64,000 nt of DNA from JANMDU01 sp031375105 (GTDB lineage Bacteria; Pseudomonadota; Gammaproteobacteria; Burkholderiales; Burkholderiaceae_C): positions 1 through 64,000 of the forward strand of contig JANMHJ010000076.1 of the NCBI GenBank assembly GCA_031375105.1, read 5' to 3'. Position 1 is the stretch's first letter. The number at the start of each line of letters is the position of its first letter. Both the position numbers and the translations under genes were made by a program. Shown here one piece after another: positions 59,327 through 64,000 of the stretch. The notes below the pieces were generated by a model, which was not told the origin of the DNA, did no database searches, and worked only from the letters and a program-made list of their open reading frames with translations.

Positions 59327-60739
59327 TTAGATGACTTTGCACAGCTCAAACACCAAGGCTGGCGCTAAAGATTTGGAAATCGCAGCCAGAGAGACATGCG
59401 CTGTGGAGGCATCGCCCATCTGCGAAACATGGAAATCGCTTCCCACATGCTCGTTGAGCTCCACAAAGGCCATTTTCCGCTCTGGATAGCGTTCTTGCAA
59501 TTGTTGCCGTAGGGCGATCATCTCTTCCATGACCACGCTACTGTCGTACACGATGGCATGTGGTAGCGGATGTGGCGAGGCATCAGCATCCAGACCGAGT
59601 AACACTTGCGCTTGAACCACGCTGGCACAAGCGCTCACGCGCAGGCCCATGCGGCTGACGGCGCGATGCGCTTGCTCATGAACGCTGCTGTTGCCTAGCA
59701 GCAGCAGAACGCGGCAGCCCGCGATGATGGTGCCGATGTCGGTATCCAAGTTGCTGTCTGGCATGCTCGCATTGGGCTGCATGCTGGTGGGCGCGGGAGG
59801 CGCAGCAAAATCGACGGTGACGGACAAAGCCTCCTGCGTCACTTGCAGCTCCGCACGCGCACCCATGCTGGCAGCCAATTGATGCCAAAGATACCAGCCT
59901 ACGTTTTGCCATTGCCCCGGCTCAATGCTTGCTGTGCTCAGGCGCGCAATGACCAAAAGCTGAGCGGTGGGTTGATCCACAGAAGGCTCGCGCACAGCAA
60001 AGCCGATGTCTTGCGCCATGCTGCCGGCCCAACCAATGAGCTCGTTGACAAGCGAATTGAGAGCCGTGGGATAAGCATGAATTTGTGCATCCAGTAAACC
60101 CAGCCGCGCTTTCACTTTGCGGCGATGCAACCAGCGGGCGCGCAAGGTGATTGCATCAGAGATGACTTGGCGCAGCGAGAGCTGTTCGCTGACTTGGGAT
60201 TCGCGCGAGCTGCGCAGCTGCGTGAATTGGTGAGCGATCAGCGCGGCGCGGCGAGCATGATCGAGCTGATCCGTCACATTCGCAATGGCGGGGGCGACGT
60301 TGGGATGGAGCAGGGCGATCTCTTGCAGCTGAGCCAACGCCTGCGTGAGGGTGGCGGAGGTTTCTTCGCCGAGCTTGAGAAAGAGCGTGCTCCAAGGAAT
60401 GTCTTGGCCTGCCAAGGCGTGACTTGGCGTGGGGGCGAGATGCTTGTGGGGAGAGGTTTTCTTCAGGATCTTGCGCGGCATCACCGTGTCGCACACCTCC
60501 TCCAAAATGGCGTTGAATTCAGATTCACCCATATCGTCTAGTGCGGTATCAGGCATCTGACCAGAGCGCTGGCGCGTCTGGGCGGCATGTGTGACGGCAT
60601 AAGGGGCGGTAGCGACACGTGTGGCCGGCAATGGGCTTTGCGGCGCGGCAGAAGCTATTTTCCTGCCACGCGCATCGGGTTGAATCCAGCGCAAAATCAT
60701 CTCAGCCTGCCTGTGTTGTATGGAAAACGCTTTGCACAT
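59327..60739 (-). CDS. Sensor-like protein with degenerate kinase-type domains
   Basis: A 470-aa protein. The start may be the ATG at 60697 (ILRWIQPDARGRKIASAA) rather than the first one. A central helical segment (LDHARRAALIAHQFTQLR, then SLRQVISDAITLRARWLHRR) is arranged like the dimerisation part of a histidine kinase. The next region looks like an ATPase fold (LNSLVNELIGWAGSMAQDIG) but lacks clear N and G boxes. The C-terminal 130 residues resemble a receiver without the Asp pocket (AGCRVLLLLGNSSVHEQAHR, VSACASVVQAQVLL). It is probably a non-catalytic sensor or scaffold. Confidence 0.6.
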   Translation of the reverse strand: MCKAFSIQHRQAEMILRWIQPDARGRKIASAAPQSPLPATRVATAPYAVTHAAQTRQRSGQMPDTALDDMGESEFNAILEEVCDTVMPRKILKKTSPHKHLAPTPSHALAGQDIPWSTLFLKLGEETSATLTQALAQLQEIALLHPNVAPAIANVTDQLDHARRAALIAHQFTQLRSSRESQVSEQLSLRQVISDAITLRARWLHRRKVKARLGLLDAQIHAYPTALNSLVNELIGWAGSMAQDIGFAVREPSVDQPTAQLLVIARLSTASIEPGQWQNVGWYLWHQLAASMGARAELQVTQEALSVTVDFAAPPAPTSMQPNASMPDSNLDTDIGTIIAGCRVLLLLGNSSVHEQAHRAVSRMGLRVSACASVVQAQVLLGLDADASPHPLPHAIVYDSSVVMEEMIALRQQLQERYPERKMAFVELNEHVGSDFHVSQMGDASTAHVSLAAISKSLAPALVFELCKVI

Positions 60740-60860
60740 CAGCTATTTCGTTTCCATTCGCATTTTCCGTGTTTTTTAAGTGATTCAAACCGTCCTTTTA
60801 CACGGGAAAACACTGAGACTACATTCGCCATAATGGCTAAATAAATACAGGAGACACACC

Positions 60861-63359
60861 ATGCGATGGATCAAACGAATCGGCGGCGGATTGCTGCTTT
60901 TGCTGGGCATCGTCGCCTTGGTGTTGGCCATTTACATTTGGCGCAGCCTGCCTCAGCTCTCGGGCAGTTTGCAGGCGACGGGCTTGCAGCAAGCGGTGCA
61001 GATCAAACGCGATGCCTCTGATGTGACGCATATTTTTGCGCAAACCGATACAGATGCTGCCTTCGCTTTGGGCTACACCCATGCGCAAGAGCGGCTCTGG
61101 CAACTGGAGACGAATCGGCGTGTGATGCATGGGCTGCTGAGCGAAGTTTTTGGCTCTGCCACTCTGGAGACGGATCAGCTCATGCGCAGCCTAGGCATCA
61201 TCCGTGCGGCACAAAAGCAATATGACTTACTGCCTGCGGATGCCAAAGCCGTTATCTCGGCTTACACGCAGGGCATCAACAGTTTCATTCAAACTTCAGG
61301 CCAAGCGCTGCCGCCAGAGTTTCATATTCTGGGCATCAAGCCGGTGCTTTGGCAGCCTGCCGACAGCATGGGCTGGGGTTTGATGATGGCGCTGGATTTA
61401 GGCGGCAACTGGGGTGTGGAGTTTGCGCGGCTGGCGTCAAGCAAACATGTGCCCACCGCGCAGCTGTGGCAGCTCTTTCCCGCCTATTCGGGCGAACAGC
61501 CTGCCTCTAAAATTGATTTCTCAAACCTTTACCGTGAGCTAGGATTGTTTGCAAGCAACCCCGCCAACGCTACTAAAACAGGAGCACTCCGCGCAATAGA
61601 TATAACGGGAAATGCCTTATTTGACTTTAAAAATAAGCTGATTGAACCATTCATTCCCGCCCCAGCAGATCTCGTGGCCATGGCGCAAGATGCGGGCAAT
61701 GTGGAAGGCAAGGGAAGCAACAACTGGGTCGTGGCCGGCAGCCACAGCGCCAGCGGCAAACCGCTTTTGGCCAACGATCCGCATCTGGGCTTAGGCGCTC
61801 CCGCGATCTGGTATTTCACTCGCCTGCAATCCAAAGCCTCGGGCATGGATGTGATGGGCGCAAGCTTACCCGGCTTGCCTTTCATCGTGCTCGGGCGCAC
61901 AGCTCAAGTGGCTTGGGGCTTCACCAACACCGGCCCCGATGTACAGGATTTGTACATTGAGCGGATCAACCCCGCCAATCCCAAGCAATACCAAACGCCG
62001 GAAGGCTGGAAAGATTTCGAGACGCGCACCGACAGCATTCCCGTCAAAGGCTTGCCCGCCGTGAGCTACGCATACCGTACCACGCGCCATGGCCCGGTGG
62101 TGAGCGATGCGCAAACGCAATATGCTGAGACCATCGACAAACAAAAATTCGCCGTCTCCCTGCGCTGGAGCGCGCTTGATACCGACAACCGCACCACCGT
62201 CGCCGGCTGGAATGCGCAAAAAGCCAAAAGCGTAGCTGAGCTGCTGGCAGCGTATGCCGACTATCACTCACCCATGCAAAACGTGGTGGCCGCAGACACT
62301 TCGGGCGCAGTCGCCTTCAAAGCCATCGGTAAATTTCCGCAACGCAAACCTGAGAACGATATTCGCGGCATCGCACCCGCGCCCGGTTGGGAGGCGAAAT
62401 ACGATTGGGCGGGCTACGTGCCGTATGCGCAAAACCCGTCTGACGATGGCAAAAAAGGCTGGGTGTCGACGGCCAATCAGCGCATCCACGCGCCAGATTA
62501 CCCACATTTCATGGGGCAAGATTGGGCCACACCCGAGCGCTTTGATCGCATCGAATCTTTGCTCGCTGCGAGCCAGAAGCACGATCTGGCCAGCATGCAG
62601 CGTCTGCATGCTGATACCGTGTCTACGCCCACGAAGCGTTTGCTGCCCGCTTTGCAGAAAACCACGTCTAACCATCCTTTAGCCGCCGCTGCGATTGAGC
62701 AGCTCAAAGGCTTTGACGGCAACATGGTCGCCAGCAGCGCCGCGCCGCTCATCTTTGCCGCTTGGGCAGACGAGGTGGCTCGCGGCATCGTCACGCCGAA
62801 GCTGGGCGAAGCCACGTTCAAGCGCCTGTATGGCAAACGCCATTTCAGAGGCGTGGTTGATCAAGTGATGCTTGGCGCTGATCCAGCAGTAGGCGCTTAT
62901 TGGTGCGCTCCGCAAAGCTGCGCAGAAGTGTCTTCAGCCGCGCTCGGCAGGGCGCTCGACAAAATCAGCGCAGTGCAGGGTGCAGATGTGAAAGTCTGGA
63001 ACTGGGGCGCTGCGCATATCGCTCGCTCCATCCATCGCCCGTTCGGCAACGTCGCTCCGCTGGCGAAATATTTCGATGTCACCATCCCCACCGGCGGCGA
63101 CCCGTGGACAGTCAACGTTGGCCAATATTGGCTCAATGAAGCCAAACCCTACAACAACCGCCACGCCGCCAGCCTGCGCCACGTCTTCGATCTCTCTAGC
63201 ATGGAAAAAAGCGGTTTCATGTACCAAACCGGCCAAAGCGGTTTGGTTTGGAGCAGGCGCTACCGCGATATGAGCGAGGGCTGGGCGGCGGTGCAATATC
63301 GGCCTTTGCAAATGTCTCCAGCAGCCTTTGCATCTGAATTGGTATTACAACCGCGCTAA
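60861..63359 (+). CDS. Penicillin-acylase-family (Ntn) hydrolase
   Basis: An 832-aa precursor with an N-terminal membrane/signal segment (residues 8-32) and the ribosome-binding site AGGAGA. The alpha part has ALGYTHAQERLWQLETNRRV. The beta subunit would start at Ser286 in GKGSNNWVV, the autocatalytic nucleophile, followed by GKPLLANDPHLG. Substrates of this family are beta-lactams, acyl-homoserine lactones or other N-acyl amides. The alpha-part C-terminus carries a dispersed repeat copy in frame (61569-61615), just before the region normally removed as spacer. Confidence 0.92.
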   Translation: MRWIKRIGGGLLLLLGIVALVLAIYIWRSLPQLSGSLQATGLQQAVQIKRDASDVTHIFAQTDTDAAFALGYTHAQERLWQLETNRRVMHGLLSEVFGSATLETDQLMRSLGIIRAAQKQYDLLPADAKAVISAYTQGINSFIQTSGQALPPEFHILGIKPVLWQPADSMGWGLMMALDLGGNWGVEFARLASSKHVPTAQLWQLFPAYSGEQPASKIDFSNLYRELGLFASNPANATKTGALRAIDITGNALFDFKNKLIEPFIPAPADLVAMAQDAGNVEGKGSNNWVVAGSHSASGKPLLANDPHLGLGAPAIWYFTRLQSKASGMDVMGASLPGLPFIVLGRTAQVAWGFTNTGPDVQDLYIERINPANPKQYQTPEGWKDFETRTDSIPVKGLPAVSYAYRTTRHGPVVSDAQTQYAETIDKQKFAVSLRWSALDTDNRTTVAGWNAQKAKSVAELLAAYADYHSPMQNVVAADTSGAVAFKAIGKFPQRKPENDIRGIAPAPGWEAKYDWAGYVPYAQNPSDDGKKGWVSTANQRIHAPDYPHFMGQDWATPERFDRIESLLAASQKHDLASMQRLHADTVSTPTKRLLPALQKTTSNHPLAAAAIEQLKGFDGNMVASSAAPLIFAAWADEVARGIVTPKLGEATFKRLYGKRHFRGVVDQVMLGADPAVGAYWCAPQSCAEVSSAALGRALDKISAVQGADVKVWNWGAAHIARSIHRPFGNVAPLAKYFDVTIPTGGDPWTVNVGQYWLNEAKPYNNRHAASLRHVFDLSSMEKSGFMYQTGQSGLVWSRRYRDMSEGWAAVQYRPLQMSPAAFASELVLQPR
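61569..61615 (-). repeat. Dispersed repeat copy inside acylase precursor
   Basis: GCTACTAAAACAGGAGCACT then CCGCGCAATAGATATAACGG and GAAATGC on the plus strand. It encodes ATKTGALRAIDITGNA in frame near the presumed spacer peptide, a tolerant position. Confidence 0.65.
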
Positions 63360-63392
63360 AACCTGCGCCGCTGAATCGCCATCAGAAGGCAT

Positions 63393-64000
63393 TTACGAAG
63401 GCTGTTGGATCGAGTTGCGAATATGCTGCGTGCCGCGCCAGACCAGCCAAACGACCAGCGGGATGGATGCGCCAGCGGCCAGTTCGGGATTGATGGGCAA
63501 GCCAATGCTTTTCGCAGCCTTTCCCGCATACAACAGCAGGCTCACCACATAGTAAGAAATGGCTGCAATCGACAGGCCTTCCACTGTAGCCTGCAGACGC
63601 AACTGTAGCTCTTGCCCACGGGTAAGCCGCTGGAGCAGTTGGCGGCTTTGTTGCTCGGTGGCAATGTCAACCCGGGTCCGCAGCAAAGCGCTGGCGCGGA
63701 AGATACGCTCGGAAAGCGCTTGTAATCTGCGCTCAGTTGCGGCCACTGTGGCAATGGCTGGCGATAAGCGATGCTGCAAATAATGGCCAACGAGTTCAAC
63801 GCCCTCGGTGGGCTGCTCACGCAGCTCGGTAATACGCTGGTTGACCAAAGCCGCGTAAGCCTGCGTGGCTGAGAATCTGTAGCCATGAGTGGCTGTAGCT
63901 TGCTCCACCTTGGCCGCGAGAGAGACCAAGGTGTCTAGCAAACGCTCATCTGAGGCGCCCTTGCTGTCTAGTTGGGTGGTGATCTCGACCAAAGCTGTTT
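63393..64000 (-). CDS. DUF3422-family protein, C-terminal part (cut by window end)
   Basis: The reading frame is open to the window edge, so only about 200 C-terminal residues are seen. GYRFSATQAYAALVNQRITE, LREQPTEGVELVGHYLQHRL and a pair of membrane segments near the end (GLSIAAISYYVVSLLLYAG and GASIPLVVWLVWRGTQ) are typical of DUF3422. This is an inner-membrane protein of unknown function. It converges on the acylase gene. Confidence 0.85.
   Translation of the reverse strand, partial: TALVEITTQLDSKGASDERLLDTLVSLAAKVEQATATHGYRFSATQAYAALVNQRITELREQPTEGVELVGHYLQHRLSPAIATVAATERRLQALSERIFRASALLRTRVDIATEQQSRQLLQRLTRGQELQLRLQATVEGLSIAAISYYVVSLLLYAGKAAKSIGLPINPELAAGASIPLVVWLVWRGTQHIRNSIQQPS

Noticed and set aside
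60652..60700. Possible repeat copy at the start of the sensor-like gene
   Set aside because: Shares only GAAGCTATT and a CGCGCA-like core; not enough to separate from chance.
1..64000. CRISPR arrays
   Set aside because: No regularly spaced direct repeats with unique spacers; the repeated structures seen are RTX/VCBS coding repeats, iterons and hairpins.

Overview
The window looks like a chromosomal segment of a betaproteobacterium of the order Burkholderiales, most likely Comamonadaceae. This is inferred from gene families, gene style and a short dispersed repeat of a kind I associate with that family; no search was run. It falls into two unlike halves that meet at a tRNA-Asn(GUU) gene at 37189-37264 (minus strand). 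A tyrosine integrase sits beside the 3' end of that tRNA, so everything to the left (1-37 kb) reads as accessory, island-type DNA. The right part (37.3-64 kb) reads as ordinary chromosome.

Left part, 1-15 kb: an unrecognised 754-aa protein, an unrecognised 285-aa protein, and a fossil plasmid replicon. The replicon holds a small DNA-binding protein gene, a repA gene broken by an in-frame TGA and by a 1346-bp IS3-family element with a 4-bp target duplication (CTTG), then DnaA boxes and four 22-bp-phased iterons. Next comes about 1.6 kb with no credible gene but a dense run of perfect hairpins (6954-8560). After that are small plasmid-type genes, a Cys/Gly-tailed membrane protein, an XRE regulator with a palindromic operator, a membrane protein paired with a TPR/LA2681-type HEPN protein (possible defence pair), and a serine recombinase.

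Left part, 15.9-35.4 kb: a type I secretion locus. It encodes an ABC exporter, a 69-aa ORF and a membrane-anchored protein joined by ATGA overlaps, then a 3959-aa RTX/VCBS protein. Behind it lie a radical SAM enzyme, a GT-B glycosyltransferase, an unknown 285-aa protein and the HlyD-type adaptor. The radical SAM, glycosyltransferase and unknown genes overlap by ATGA. A maturase and a glycosyltransferase between a giant RTX substrate and its exporter subunits suggest that the protein is modified before export. This is the best candidate for an undescribed system. A nuclease fragment and the integrase close the island.

Right part: a TonB-dependent receptor under a TPP riboswitch (so probably thiamin-related uptake), a GNAT enzyme, two alpha/beta hydrolases (one fused to a LuxR-type HTH), and the tungstate transporter tupBCA. 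Then come a GAF/Fis-type regulator without an AAA+ domain, a molybdenum hydroxylase (coxSLM-like) with its maturation genes (coxD, coxE, coxG, coxF/xdhC-like), DUF2164, an iron-type alcohol dehydrogenase, an exported hydratase-like protein, an esterase, a thioesterase-GNAT fusion, a nitroreductase, a degenerate sensor-like protein, a penicillin-acylase-family hydrolase and part of a DUF3422 gene. The tungstate importer beside the cox-like cluster suggests metal supply to the enzyme.

A 45-65-bp repeat occurs at least seven times in the right part and was not seen in the left part. Five copies lie in frame inside coding regions, two of them forming part of the signal peptides of unrelated exported proteins. 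No CRISPR array or rRNA gene was seen.
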